27,212 nt of DNA from Chitinophaga pinensis (GTDB lineage Bacteria; Bacteroidota; Bacteroidia; Flavobacteriales_D; Crocinitomicaceae), in NCBI GenBank assembly GCA_945897765.1, contig CAMDGP010000005.1, forward strand, positions 1 through 27,212, read 5' to 3'. The notes under the pieces were generated by a model, which saw nothing but the letters and a program-made list of their open reading frames with translations, did not search any database and was not told where the DNA came from. Made by a program: the position numbers and the translations under genes. How positions within the stretch are numbered: position 1 is the stretch's first letter; each line of letters opens with the position of its first letter. This document shows, piece after piece, positions 15,506-23,366 of the stretch.

Positions 15506-16927
15506 TCACTCAATCCCATACTTCTCCATCTTACTTACCAAGGTATTAATTGCCCATCCAATTGCTAAAGCGGTTTGCCGTTTGTTGCCCTTAAAATATT
15601 TTAAAACACGCTCAATGTGTTCTTTTTCAATGTGTTCCCAATTCATCGGTTTGTTAAAAGCTTCTTGTTTCAATCTTTTAGGCAATACTTCTGCTGTGAC
15701 CGTTTCCTCATTAAAGACATACAACCTTGAAATGATATTTTCCAATTCGCGAATATTTCCAGGATACGAATAATTCAAAATAATCTCCATTGCTTCCTTG
15801 GTGAACATTAACTTTTTGGCTTTACGCAACTCCTTCTTTTTCTGACCGATAAAGAAATCAACCATCGCTTTTAAGTCCGATTTTCCACGTTGCAAGAGTG
15901 TTGGCAAATCCAATTCGACAACCGAAAGTCGATAATATAAATCCCAACGAAACTTTCCTTCTTCGCAACGATTTACCAAGTTTTGATTGGTAGCAGCTAT
16001 CACTCGAACGTCAATTTTTCGTGCTTTTCCTCCTAAAGGCATCACTTCCTTTTCTTGTAGAACACGTAACAGTGCTTGTTGCATATAGGGTGAAACATCA
16101 CCAATTTCATCTAAGAAAATAGTTCCTTCATTTGCTAATTCAAACAAGCCTTCGCTGTCTTTGTCTGCACCTGTAAACGCTCCTTTTTTGTATCCAAATA
16201 AACGAGACTCTAGCAAAGAATCACTGAAAGCGGAACAATTAATGGCGATATATGGTTTATTAGCTCGAATAGAGTTGTGGTGAATGTGTTTGGCTAAATT
16301 TTCTTTTCCTGTTCCACTTGCGCCCAAAACCAAAACGGTTACTTCATCTGTTAGAGCAACTTTACGTGCGTTTTCATAAATGCGTTCAATTGCTGGCGTA
16401 ATTAAAAAACGATCGGAAACCGCTGCCTTCTTGACTTCTTGCTGATGATAAAGAGCCGTCAAACCAATCGCAGATCGTTCCAATTGAATTTTTATCAATT
16501 CTGGTTTGTCTTTTTTGGACGTATATTGAGCTGGACGCGTTTGAAAAAGTGTTGTTTTTAAATTCAAACTCATGTGCGCCAAATACCAAACAACTTGCAT
16601 TGAAGGTGTTCCGGGTGAAACAAAAATATCAATTTCATCATCTTTTAATTCCGCTAAAAACGGATGAATTTTAGATTGAATTTCCGAGTGGTCTATCGGA
16701 TCGTGAACATCTAAGTAGCGAATTTCGACCAATCTATCAGGATAACTTTTCTGAAGATAGGTCCGCAAATGCAAAGCGCGTAAATCTTCCTCTTTTTCGG
16801 TGGAAAGTATAATATGTTTTTCGTGTTTATAAAAACATTTGTGATATGCAGCCGTTGGACCATCTTCTACCACTTGACCATTTGTGAAATCGTGGTTGTA
16901 AGCATGCCACGAAACGAGAATTTTCAT
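15506..16927 (-). CDS. Sigma-54-dependent activator with CARF-like (RtcR-type) sensor domain
   Basis: 473 residues. Residues 1-165 are not a response-regulator receiver. They look like a Rossmann-type sensor with an opening strand KILVSW, a strand near 98-104 (EIDIFVS) and the loop SPGTPSMQ (104-111), which resembles the S/TGGTxxM ligand loop of CARF domains such as that of RtcR. Residues about 170-400 are the AAA+ sigma-54 module: Walker A GASGTGKE (202-209), GAFTGA (249-254) for sigma-54 contact, Walker B EGTIFLDEIGD (267-277), then sensor IAATNQNL. Residues about 430-473 are a Fis-type helix-turn-helix (NKRQTALAIGWAINTLVSKM). It should activate a -24/-12 promoter when its ligand binds. The divergent gene at 17070 carries such a promoter. 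Confidence 0.85.
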   Translation of the reverse strand: MKILVSWHAYNHDFTNGQVVEDGPTAAYHKCFYKHEKHIILSTEKEEDLRALHLRTYLQKSYPDRLVEIRYLDVHDPIDHSEIQSKIHPFLAELKDDEIDIFVSPGTPSMQVVWYLAHMSLNLKTTLFQTRPAQYTSKKDKPELIKIQLERSAIGLTALYHQQEVKKAAVSDRFLITPAIERIYENARKVALTDEVTVLVLGASGTGKENLAKHIHHNSIRANKPYIAINCSAFSDSLLESRLFGYKKGAFTGADKDSEGLFELANEGTIFLDEIGDVSPYMQQALLRVLQEKEVMPLGGKARKIDVRVIAATNQNLVNRCEEGKFRWDLYYRLSVVELDLPTLLQRGKSDLKAMVDFFIGQKKKELRKAKKLMFTKEAMEIILNYSYPGNIRELENIISRLYVFNEETVTAEVLPKRLKQEAFNKPMNWEHIEKEHIERVLKYFKGNKRQTALAIGWAINTLVSKMEKYGIE

Positions 16928-16934
16928 TTAGAAT

Positions 16935-17007
16935 TATTTTTCACTAAAAATATCAATAATTGATAAGTAAATAGCTTTTTTGACATTAGAATCAAATATT
17001 TTTCACT
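16935..17007. promoter_or_regulatory. Candidate enhancer region: inverted repeat and duplicated 11-mer
   Basis: Between the regulator and its divergent neighbour lies a perfect inverted repeat, TATCAATAATTGATA (16951-16965, 7-bp arms around one base). It is centred about 97 bp upstream of the inferred sigma-54 start site, a normal enhancer distance. The 11-mer TATTTTTCACT occurs twice, at 16935-16945 and 16997-17007. Either could be the binding site of the Fis-type domain of the adjacent activator; this is inference from position. Confidence 0.4.
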
Positions 17008-17028
17008 TTTATTGTTGCTTTTTAGAGA

Positions 17029-17044
17029 TGGCACATACTTTGTC
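17029..17044 (+). promoter_or_regulatory. Sigma-54 (-24/-12) promoter
   Basis: TGGCAC (17029-17034), five bases, then TTGTC (17040-17044) matches the sigma-54 consensus TGGCAC-N5-TTGCW, with correct GG to G spacing of 12 bases. Only the -12 C is T. Transcription would start near 17055, just upstream of the ATG at 17070. Confidence 0.6.
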
Positions 17045-17069
17045 TAATTCGGGTGAAAACCAAATAGCG

Positions 17070-17543
17070 ATGCAACAAGTAATCATTAAGCAAATCACAG
17101 ATGAGGAAATATATCTACAACGAGAAATTAAGCACCGACTCGAGGCTGCAATACTTACAGAAAACATGACGATTTTGTCAGAGTTATTGCATTCAAGAGG
17201 TGTTTTTTTCGGAAAGTTTTCTCGTGGCCAAGCGATGGTTTATTTGATTAAAAAGTTTGACAAATTGAAAAGAAAACCGGGTCGCGATAATATGAATATC
17301 AACCACGGATTTTCCTTTGATCACTTCCCAAAGCAAGATGTGATTGAGTTTCGTTTTTCTGTTTGGGGCTCCGATTTCACAGGTAGAGATTTCACACCGC
17401 CTGAATTTGGTTTACCTAAAAGGCCTGAATTTGATGAAGGAATCACCCGCCTTGCTCTTGAATTCAAGGACGATAAAATTTACTCCATTCGCCACCCCAA
17501 AAAAGTGATTCGGGATTTTGTCGAGATTGCAAGGAGGAATTGA
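17070..17543 (+). CDS. Hypothetical protein divergent from the CARF-sigma-54 regulator, 157 aa
   Basis: The frame is open from 16980, but an earlier ATG (16980 or 17028) would place the start upstream of or inside the sigma-54 element. I choose the ATG at 17070 (MQQVIIKQITDEEIY), which follows the predicted transcription start by about 15 bp. The protein has an N-terminal helix (EIYLQREIKHRLEAAIL), LLHSRGVFFGKFSRGQAM, and later strands FRFSVWGSDF and ALEFKDDKIYSIRHPKKVI. This order (helices, then curved strands with a final LEF-DDKIYSI strand) is reminiscent of NTF2/SnoaL-like folds, but I cannot assign a family. There is no signal peptide. It is the likely direct target of the neighbouring activator. 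Confidence 0.65.
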   Translation: MQQVIIKQITDEEIYLQREIKHRLEAAILTENMTILSELLHSRGVFFGKFSRGQAMVYLIKKFDKLKRKPGRDNMNINHGFSFDHFPKQDVIEFRFSVWGSDFTGRDFTPPEFGLPKRPEFDEGITRLALEFKDDKIYSIRHPKKVIRDFVEIARRN

Positions 17544-17544
17544 A

Positions 17545-17811
17545 TTTCCTTCAAAATTTATTACTTTTTTTATTGCAAGTTGTGGTTGTGAATCCTATTC
17601 TAGTATTAAGCCGAAGAAAATTGTTTCATCAATTCCAAATCAATATTATTTTCAAGCGGGTGATTTAGCAACTATAAAATCTGACAGAGTTTTTTTTTAA
17701 AATTACGCTACTTTTCAAAAAGTTATGGAAAACGACCGAGAAGAAATCAAAGATTTTAAACTATTTGTCACAGAAAATTCAAAAAATAGTGAAAAGAAAA
17801 ATCAATTATAA
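17545..17811 (+). pseudogene. Decayed lipoprotein gene
   Basis: Directly after the 157-aa gene, one frame reads as a small lipoprotein. A truncated hydrophobic signal with an exact lipobox (KFITFFIASC) is followed by GCESYSSIKPKKIVSSIP and QYYFQAGDLATIKSDRVFF. It meets an in-frame TAA at 17698-17700 and continues in the same frame as NYATFQKVMENDREEIKDF to a TAA at 17809-17811. One T-to-A change (TAA to AAA) would restore FFKNYATF. No start codon precedes the signal except one inside the upstream gene (17518). It is therefore broken at both the 5' end and the middle. Its stop overlaps the next ATG (TAATG), as in a former operon. Family not recognised. Confidence 0.5.
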
Positions 17812-18005
17812 TGCAAATTCCCGCTTTTTGAGAGCATGGACCTTCTTCCATTGGGATAGTTTTAGCTACTTATCTGAATAAAGTTAATATTCCCACTTTT
17901 ATTATAAACAATTAGAATTTTACTTACGTTTATCATTCCAAATTTGCTGATTCGATCGAAATAGTTAAAATTGTTGGATCAGAAGTTTTACCTAGTGATT
18001 GTTAA
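17811..18005 (+). pseudogene. Decayed small reading frame with two in-frame stops
   Basis: Starting at an ATG that overlaps the previous stop (TAATG), a single frame of 65 codons reads MQIPAF, TGA (17829-17831), EHGPSSIGIVLATYLNK then VNIPTFIINN, TAG (17913-17915), NFTYVYHSKFADSIEIVK then IVGSEVLPSDC and TAA. It ends 2 bp before the methyltransferase ATG. The segments between the stops have coding composition and remain in one frame, so point mutations rather than indels broke it. No family is recognised; it may be a fragment of a longer protein. Confidence 0.45.
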
Positions 18006-18007
18006 TT

Positions 18008-18808
18008 ATGAATGATGAAAAACAATTTTTTGAAACGAATCAAAAATCATGGGACGCAAGAGTAGATACCCATGTTGATTCTGAATTTTACAACAACGAA
18101 GCATTTATTGCTGGTGAAAACGCACTGAAAGAAATCGAAATCGCAATTTTAGGCGATGTAAAAGGTTTAAAAATCCTACATCTTCAATGTCATTTCGGAC
18201 AAGATTCTATTTCATTGAGCCGAATGGGCGCTGATGTAACCGGTGTTGATTTCTCACCAAAGGCGATTGAGACAGCAATTCATTTAGCTCTGAAAACGGG
18301 ACAAAACACACGATTTATCTGTTCAAATATTTACGATTTACCAGAAGTGTTGAATGAACAATTTGACCTCGTTTATACTTCTTACGGTACAATTGGTTGG
18401 TTGCCCGATTTGAATCGCTGGGCAAAAGTGGTGGCACATTTCCTTAAACCAAAAGGTAAACTTGTATTTGTAGAATTTCATCCAGTTGTTTGGATGTTTG
18501 ATGATGATTTTTTAAAAGTGGCTTACAACTACTTCAATTCAGGTCCAATAATTGAAAATGAAACAGGAACTTATGCGGATAAAAATGCGGCGCTTAGCAG
18601 TGAATATGTCATGTGGAATCACGATTTCGGAGAAGTTCTTGGTAGTCTTTTATCTCAAAATCTAGAATTAAAAGAGTTTCAAGAATATGATTATTCACCT
18701 TATAATTGTTTCAGTCATACTGTTGAAGTTGGACCAAGTCGCTATCAAATTGAACATTTAAACAATTATATTCCAATGGTTTATTCGTTGCTGATGGAGA
18801 AAAAGTAA
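18008..18808 (+). CDS. Class I SAM-dependent methyltransferase
   Basis: 266 residues from the ATG at 18008. A TTG three codons earlier (17999) lies inside the preceding frame and is less likely. The Rossmann methyltransferase pattern is clear: motif I LKILHLQCHFGQDS (about 54-67; the usual E/DxGxGxG is replaced by HLQCHFGQ, a known variant), the acidic motif II GVDFSPKAIE, motif III near SNIYDLPEV, motif IV FDLVYTSYGTIGW, and KPKGKLVFVEFHP. The substrate is unknown (small molecule likely). It follows two decayed frames with very short spacing and may once have been the last gene of their operon. Confidence 0.88.
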   Translation: MNDEKQFFETNQKSWDARVDTHVDSEFYNNEAFIAGENALKEIEIAILGDVKGLKILHLQCHFGQDSISLSRMGADVTGVDFSPKAIETAIHLALKTGQNTRFICSNIYDLPEVLNEQFDLVYTSYGTIGWLPDLNRWAKVVAHFLKPKGKLVFVEFHPVVWMFDDDFLKVAYNYFNSGPIIENETGTYADKNAALSSEYVMWNHDFGEVLGSLLSQNLELKEFQEYDYSPYNCFSHTVEVGPSRYQIEHLNNYIPMVYSLLMEKK

Positions 18809-18815
18809 AATCTAT

Positions 18816-19514
18816 TTATTTACAATTTTCAGCCATTTCCGTAACAATCTGATCGGGTGATAAATAATAACTTCTCTTTTTTTCTCTATAAGCTTTTGAA
18901 ATTCTTTTATTGTTATAAAAATAGTTTGTTCCCTCCAATAATTGCTTACCCAAACCATGTCGAATTGCAATTCTATCTGCTTCGCATTCTGTTTTTTTGA
19001 GTTCTTTTTTTGAACTTACATATTTAGAAATAAAAACTAATAAGTCTTTGTTACTTTTCTGTGAATAGTCTAAAACATGAGCAAATTCATGGCCTATCCA
19101 TCCTACTTGTGAATTAAAAGTTAGGTCTTTATAATACATCCCATTGTTAGCTTGTGTACTGTTTACAAAAATTTGATAGTGACGTTTTTCTTTTCGATGA
19201 AACAAAAAACTATAAGTTGGTTGTGCCATCATCGTTGCACTGATTTTCTTTAAATTCACTTTCATGTGGACGTTTTTCAATTCAGGATAATGCCTAAGTG
19301 CCACGTAAAACGCAAGTTTCAATTTTTTATCGCGAATATTGATCTTTTTGTTGTTTCCAAATTCCTTTTCATAAAACGGTAAGGAGTCTTGATATACTTC
19401 TAATAAATAGAAATTTGTATCGCAATCTATCTTGAAATCCTGATGGACTTCTTGACCAAATGAAAAGAAGTTTACAAGTTGTAGGAAGCAAAAAGAGAAA
19501 AGTAATCGCCACAT
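18816..19514 (-). CDS. Exported HExxH metallopeptidase-like protein
   Basis: 232 residues. The N-terminus (MWRLLFSFCFLQLVNFFSFGQE) is a signal peptide with cleavage near G20/Q21. The zinc motif HEFAH (142-146) lies in WIGHEFAHVLDY, and 30 residues on comes ECEADRIAIRHGLG, where E178 or D180 could be the third ligand, as in gluzincin-like peptidases. The protein is basic and compact, and probably periplasmic or secreted. The substrate is unknown. It is convergent with the methyltransferase gene, 7 bp away, with no visible terminator between them. Confidence 0.75.
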   Translation of the reverse strand: MWRLLFSFCFLQLVNFFSFGQEVHQDFKIDCDTNFYLLEVYQDSLPFYEKEFGNNKKINIRDKKLKLAFYVALRHYPELKNVHMKVNLKKISATMMAQPTYSFLFHRKEKRHYQIFVNSTQANNGMYYKDLTFNSQVGWIGHEFAHVLDYSQKSNKDLLVFISKYVSSKKELKKTECEADRIAIRHGLGKQLLEGTNYFYNNKRISKAYREKKRSYYLSPDQIVTEMAENCK

Positions 19515-19681
19515 AAAATCTATTTTTCAATATAAATTTAGCAAAAAAAAAATAATTGTGATAATCAATTTCCAACCAAAATTCTTATTGGGTCATTATT
19601 GATGTAGAATGTTATTTTGATCAATAATTCCAGCTTATTTTGGCTGTGAATAGATCACTCTCAGCGAATTTGGTATCAACC

Positions 19682-19715
19682 AAAAAAACCTCATCAAATT
19701 GCTTCTATGAGGTTT
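19682..19715 (-). terminator. Rho-independent terminator of the nrdBA operon
   Basis: On the minus strand, AAACCTCAT (19715-19707) pairs with ATGAGGTTT (19694-19686) around a 12-base loop and runs into seven T residues (19688-19682). It lies about 95 bp downstream of the nrdA stop. Confidence 0.8.
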
Positions 19716-19734
19716 CAATATTTAAAACTTTAGT

Positions 19735-19826
19735 CGCTTCTATCCAGAACACATTTAGCTCGCGAGCTCATGAATTTCCGTTCTGAATATCACCGGACTG
19801 GCGCCGCTTCTATCCAGAACACATTT
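19735..19826. repeat. 22-bp direct repeat duplicating the 3' end of nrdA
   Basis: Bases 19735-19756 and 19805-19826 are identical (beginning CGCTTCTATCCAG, ending ACACATTT). The second copy contains the last codons and stop of nrdA (minus strand, EMCSG-stop). The 48 bp between them hold a perfect AGCTCGCGAGCT palindrome (19757-19768) and a GGCGCC. Confidence 0.8.
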
Positions 19827-22170
19827 CACATCCGTCTGGATCATCTAATGAACATGCGATTGCGGCTTGTTGATCTTCAATTAATTCTGCTGCTGGTTCA
19901 GCAACAACTGTTTTTTCTACTGTGAATTTAATAGCGTCTGTGGCTGCTTTAGTTCTCAAATAGTACATACCGGTTTTCAAACCTTTTTCCCAACCGTAGA
20001 AGTGCATAGAAGTCAACTTCCCGAAGTTTGCGTTTTCCATGAAAATGTTTAACGACTGGCTTTGACAAATATAAGCTCCTCTATCTGCTGCTTGCTCAAT
20101 AATTGCTTTTTGAGAAATTTCCCAAGCTGTTTTGTATAAGTCTTTTAGGTATTGAGGAATTTCGTTGATGTTTTGAATCGAACCATTAGCTGTCATGATT
20201 TTTTGACGCATGTCTTTGTTCCACAAACCAGCTCTTACTAAATCTTTCAATAAGTGTTTGTTCACGATAATGAACTCACCAGACAATACACGACGTGTGT
20301 AAATGTTAGAGGTATAAGGTTCAAAACATTCGTTGTTTCCTAAGATTTGTGCTGTAGAAGCTGTTGGCATTGGTGCTAACAGCAAAGAGTTACGAACTCC
20401 GTATTTTTTCACTTCTTCTTTCAACACGTTCCATTCCCAACGGTTAGAAGGTGTTACATTCCACATATCGTATTGGAAGATTCCTTTTGATACAGGAGAA
20501 CCTTGATATGTTTCATAAGGACCTAATTCTTTTGAAAGATCTTTAGAAGCAGTCATTGCAGCGTAATAAATCGTTTCAAAAACTTCTTTATTTAATGTTT
20601 TGGCTTCTTCTGATTCAAATGGTAATCCCATCATAATGAATGCATCAGCCAATCCTTGTACTCCTAATCCAATTGGTCGGTGGCGTAAGTTTGACTTTTT
20701 TGCTTCTGGAACTGGATAATAGTTTTCATCGATGATTTTATTCAAATTCAACGTCGCTTGATACGTCACTTCGAATAATTTATCGTGATCAAATGTTTTG
20801 TTTTCAGTCACATATTTTGGTAATGCAATTGAAGCAAGGTTACAAACAGCAACTTCATCTGGAGCAGTATATTCGATGATTTCTGTACACAAGTTTGAAG
20901 ACTTGATTGTGCCTAAATTTTGTTGGTTTGACTTGGAGTTTGCTGCATCTTTATACAACATGTAAGGCGTTCCAGTTTCGATTTGAGATTCCAAAATCTT
21001 GAACCATAAATCTTGTGCTTGAATCGTTTTACGGCCTTTTCCTTCACGTTCGTATTTTGTATAAAGTGCTTCAAATTCCGCACTGTGAGTATCAGATAAT
21101 CCTGGACATTCGTGTGGACACATTAAAGTCCATTCAGCATTTTCTTTTACACGTTTCATGAATAAATCTGGAATCCAAAGTGCATAGAATAAATCACGAG
21201 CACGTTGCTCTTCTTTACCGTGGTTCTTTTTCAAGTCTAAGAAATCAAACACATCAGCATGCCAAGGTTCAATATACATTGCAAAAGAACCTTTTCTTTT
21301 TCCACCACCTTGATCTACGTAGCGAGCAGTGTCATTGAACACACGTAACATTGGTACAATTCCGTTAGAAGTTCCGTTTGTTCCTTTGATGTACGAACCA
21401 GTTGCACGAATATCATGTAAAGCTAAGCCAATTCCACCTGCTGATTGTGAAATTTGTGCACATGATTTTAAAGTGTCATAAATTCCACCAATGCTATCTT
21501 CTTTCATGGTTAACAAGAAACATGAAGACATTTGAGGTTTTGGAGTTCCTGCGTTAAATAACGTTGGTGTTGCATGTGTAAACCAACCGTCAGACATCAA
21601 ATCATACGTTTTAATGGCTGCTTTGAAATCCGTTTTGTGAATACCAAGAGAAACACGCATTAACATCTGTTGTGGACGTTCTGCTATTTTTCCGTTCAAT
21701 TTCATCAAGTAAGAACGCGTCAATGTTTTAAATCCGAAGTAATCGTATCTAAAATCGCGATCATAAATGATGCTAGAATCTAATAATTCTTTATTTTCTT
21801 GAATAATTTGATACACGTCGTCAGCTAGTAATGAAGCTTTTTGTCCTGTTTTTGGATCAATGTAGTGATACATATCGCTCATTACTTCCGAAAACGTTTT
21901 CTTGGTTTCTTTGTGTAAGTTTGAAACAGCAATGCGCGAAGCTAACAAAGCGTAATCTGGGTGGTCAATTGTTTTTGCTGCTGCAACTTCAGCTGCAAGG
22001 TTATCCAAATCTGTCGTTGAAACCCCATCATAAATTCCTTCAATCACTTTCATTGCGACAGCCTCAGGCGAAACCAATGGGTCCAACCCGTAACACATCT
22101 TGATGATGCGTGCTGTGATTTTGTCAAATTTCACAGTCTCTTTTCTTCCGTCTCTTTTTACTACGTACAT
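19810..22170 (-). CDS. nrdA: Class Ia ribonucleoside-diphosphate reductase, large subunit
   Basis: 786 residues. It reduces ribonucleoside diphosphates to deoxyribonucleotides with NrdB. It has an N-terminal ATP-cone (1-90, MYVVKRDGRKETV), which gives dATP feedback control. Active-site residues are all present: C217 in SSCFLL, N426/C428/E430 in NLCTEI, C443 in AVCNLASIAL, and the Tyr pair in MYYLRT for radical transfer. The tail C781-E-M-C784 is the redox pair reduced by thioredoxin or glutaredoxin. Numbering runs one behind eukaryotic R1, so this is the eukaryote-like NrdA group. It is 19 bp downstream of nrdB in one operon. Confidence 0.97.
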   Translation of the reverse strand: MYVVKRDGRKETVKFDKITARIIKMCYGLDPLVSPEAVAMKVIEGIYDGVSTTDLDNLAAEVAAAKTIDHPDYALLASRIAVSNLHKETKKTFSEVMSDMYHYIDPKTGQKASLLADDVYQIIQENKELLDSSIIYDRDFRYDYFGFKTLTRSYLMKLNGKIAERPQQMLMRVSLGIHKTDFKAAIKTYDLMSDGWFTHATPTLFNAGTPKPQMSSCFLLTMKEDSIGGIYDTLKSCAQISQSAGGIGLALHDIRATGSYIKGTNGTSNGIVPMLRVFNDTARYVDQGGGKRKGSFAMYIEPWHADVFDFLDLKKNHGKEEQRARDLFYALWIPDLFMKRVKENAEWTLMCPHECPGLSDTHSAEFEALYTKYEREGKGRKTIQAQDLWFKILESQIETGTPYMLYKDAANSKSNQQNLGTIKSSNLCTEIIEYTAPDEVAVCNLASIALPKYVTENKTFDHDKLFEVTYQATLNLNKIIDENYYPVPEAKKSNLRHRPIGLGVQGLADAFIMMGLPFESEEAKTLNKEVFETIYYAAMTASKDLSKELGPYETYQGSPVSKGIFQYDMWNVTPSNRWEWNVLKEEVKKYGVRNSLLLAPMPTASTAQILGNNECFEPYTSNIYTRRVLSGEFIIVNKHLLKDLVRAGLWNKDMRQKIMTANGSIQNINEIPQYLKDLYKTAWEISQKAIIEQAADRGAYICQSQSLNIFMENANFGKLTSMHFYGWEKGLKTGMYYLRTKAATDAIKFTVEKTVVAEPAAELIEDQQAAIACSLDDPDGCEMCSG

Positions 22171-22189
22171 GCTTTTCTTTATAATTCAA

Positions 22190-23161
22190 TTAAAAATCTT
22201 CGCTCAAACTAAATGTTTGATTTTCTTTTCCAGCAAGAACACCTGCTTTTTGATATTCTCCAACTCTTTTTTCAAAGAAGTTACTTTTCCCTTGTAGTGA
22301 AATCATTTCCATGAAATCAAAAGGATTTGTTGTGTTATAAACTTTCTCGTTTCCTAACTCTGTTAACAATCTATCCGCTACAAATTCGATGTATTGACAC
22401 ATTAAATCGCTATTCATTCCAATCAATTTCACAGGAATTGCGTCAGCCACAAATTCTTTTTCAATTTCAACAGCATTCATAATGATATCGCGTACTTGTT
22501 CTTTCGGTAATTTATTCACTAAATGTTTTGTATATAACAAACATGCGAAATCACAATGTAAACCTTCGTCTCTTGAAATTAATTCATTTGAGAAAGAAAG
22601 TCCTGGCATTAAACCACGTTTTTTCAACCAAAAAATTGAACAGAAAGAACCTGAGAAGAAAATTCCTTCAACTGCAGCAAATGCAACAAGTCTCTCTGCA
22701 TAAGAACCTTTATCAATCCAGCGCAAAGCCCATTCTGCTTTTTTACGAACACAATCTAACGTGTCAATTGCATTAAACAAATGATCCTTTTCAGCTGTGT
22801 TTTTGATGTAAGTATCAATTAACAAAGAATATGTTTCCGAATGAATATTCTCCATTGTAATTTGAAAACCGTAAAAGAATTTAGCCTCTGTATATTGAAC
22901 CTCAGCTAAAAAATGCTCTGCTAAGTTTTCGTTAACAATACCATCTGATGCAGCGAAAAAAGCAAGAACGTGTTTGATAAAATGACGCTCATCATCGTTT
23001 AATTTGTTTTCCCAATCAATTAAGTCTGGAGATAAATCAATTTCTTCAGCTGTCCAAAAACTAGCTTCTGCTTTTTTATAAAAACTCCAAATATCGTCGT
23101 GCTGGATTGGGAAGAGCACAAAGCGACTGTTATTGGATTCTAAAATGGGTTCTGTAGTCAT
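22190..23161 (-). CDS. nrdB: Class Ia ribonucleoside-diphosphate reductase, small subunit
   Basis: 323 residues. It provides the tyrosyl radical for NrdA. The diiron ligands are visible: D42 (WTAEEIDL), E104 and H107 (MENIHSE), E165 (FAAVEGIF), E199 and H202 (RDEGLHCD). The radical tyrosine Y111 (HSETYSLL) is present, so this is the classic Tyr-radical type rather than the Phe-containing class Ic. The C-terminal tail (about 307-323, ending SLSEDF) should dock on NrdA. It is the first gene of the nrdBA operon. Confidence 0.97.
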   Translation of the reverse strand: MTTEPILESNNSRFVLFPIQHDDIWSFYKKAEASFWTAEEIDLSPDLIDWENKLNDDERHFIKHVLAFFAASDGIVNENLAEHFLAEVQYTEAKFFYGFQITMENIHSETYSLLIDTYIKNTAEKDHLFNAIDTLDCVRKKAEWALRWIDKGSYAERLVAFAAVEGIFFSGSFCSIFWLKKRGLMPGLSFSNELISRDEGLHCDFACLLYTKHLVNKLPKEQVRDIIMNAVEIEKEFVADAIPVKLIGMNSDLMCQYIEFVADRLLTELGNEKVYNTTNPFDFMEMISLQGKSNFFEKRVGEYQKAGVLAGKENQTFSLSEDF

Positions 23162-23183
23162 TATTATTTTTTATGTTTTAACA

Positions 23184-23213
23184 CAATTTTAATCTATTTT
23201 GTTTTGTAGACAA
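23184..23213 (-). promoter_or_regulatory. Possible promoter of nrdBA
   Basis: On the minus strand, TTG (23213-23211), 19 bases, then TAAAATTG (23191-23184) fits the Bacteroidota TTG-N19-TAnnTTTG pattern with one mismatch in the -7 box. It lies 22 bp upstream of the nrdB ATG. I did not find a clear NrdR box. Confidence 0.35.
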
Positions 23214-23218
23214 CTTGG

Positions 23219-23363
23219 TCATTCAGCTTTTTTATGAGCCTTGCTTGAAGTATCTTCAAAATCTAATTTTGTTTCCTCTTTTTTTCGTATTCAACGATTG
23301 GTCTTCTTTAATTAACCCTGTTTTGAGGCATACAAAATTTGTCAAAATTCCCTCGGTAATCAA
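23219..23363 (-). pseudogene. Possible small gene upstream of nrdB, split at an A7 run
   Basis: The 23162-23783 gap holds one suggestive stretch. A minus-strand frame from a TTG at 23363 reads ITEGILTNFVCLKTGLIK then EDQSLNTKK. Omitting one base of the seven-A run (T7 on the plus strand, 23279-23285) continues as KEETKLDFEDTSSKAHKK and AE to a TGA at 23219-23221. The two halves together make a 47-residue, charged, plausible small protein. There is no recognised family, the TTG start is weak, and the call rests on composition by eye. The stop lies only 6 bp from the putative nrdB -33 element. Confidence 0.3.
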
Positions 23364-23366
23364 TTA

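Noticed and set aside
16980..17069. Longer N-terminus of the 157-aa protein starting at 16980 or 17028.
   Set aside because: It would overlap the sigma-54 element and predicted transcription start, and the extra residues look non-coding.
17829..17915. In-frame TGA and TAG could be recoded (selenocysteine or stop-codon reassignment).
   Set aside because: Neighbouring genes use standard stops, no SECIS-like hairpin is evident, and two different stops plus a third in the adjacent frame fit gene decay better.
23276..23292. The A-AAA-AAG heptamer could be a programmed -1 frameshift site.
   Set aside because: Joining the two halves needs a +1 shift (loss of one A); the -1 product ends after a few codons.
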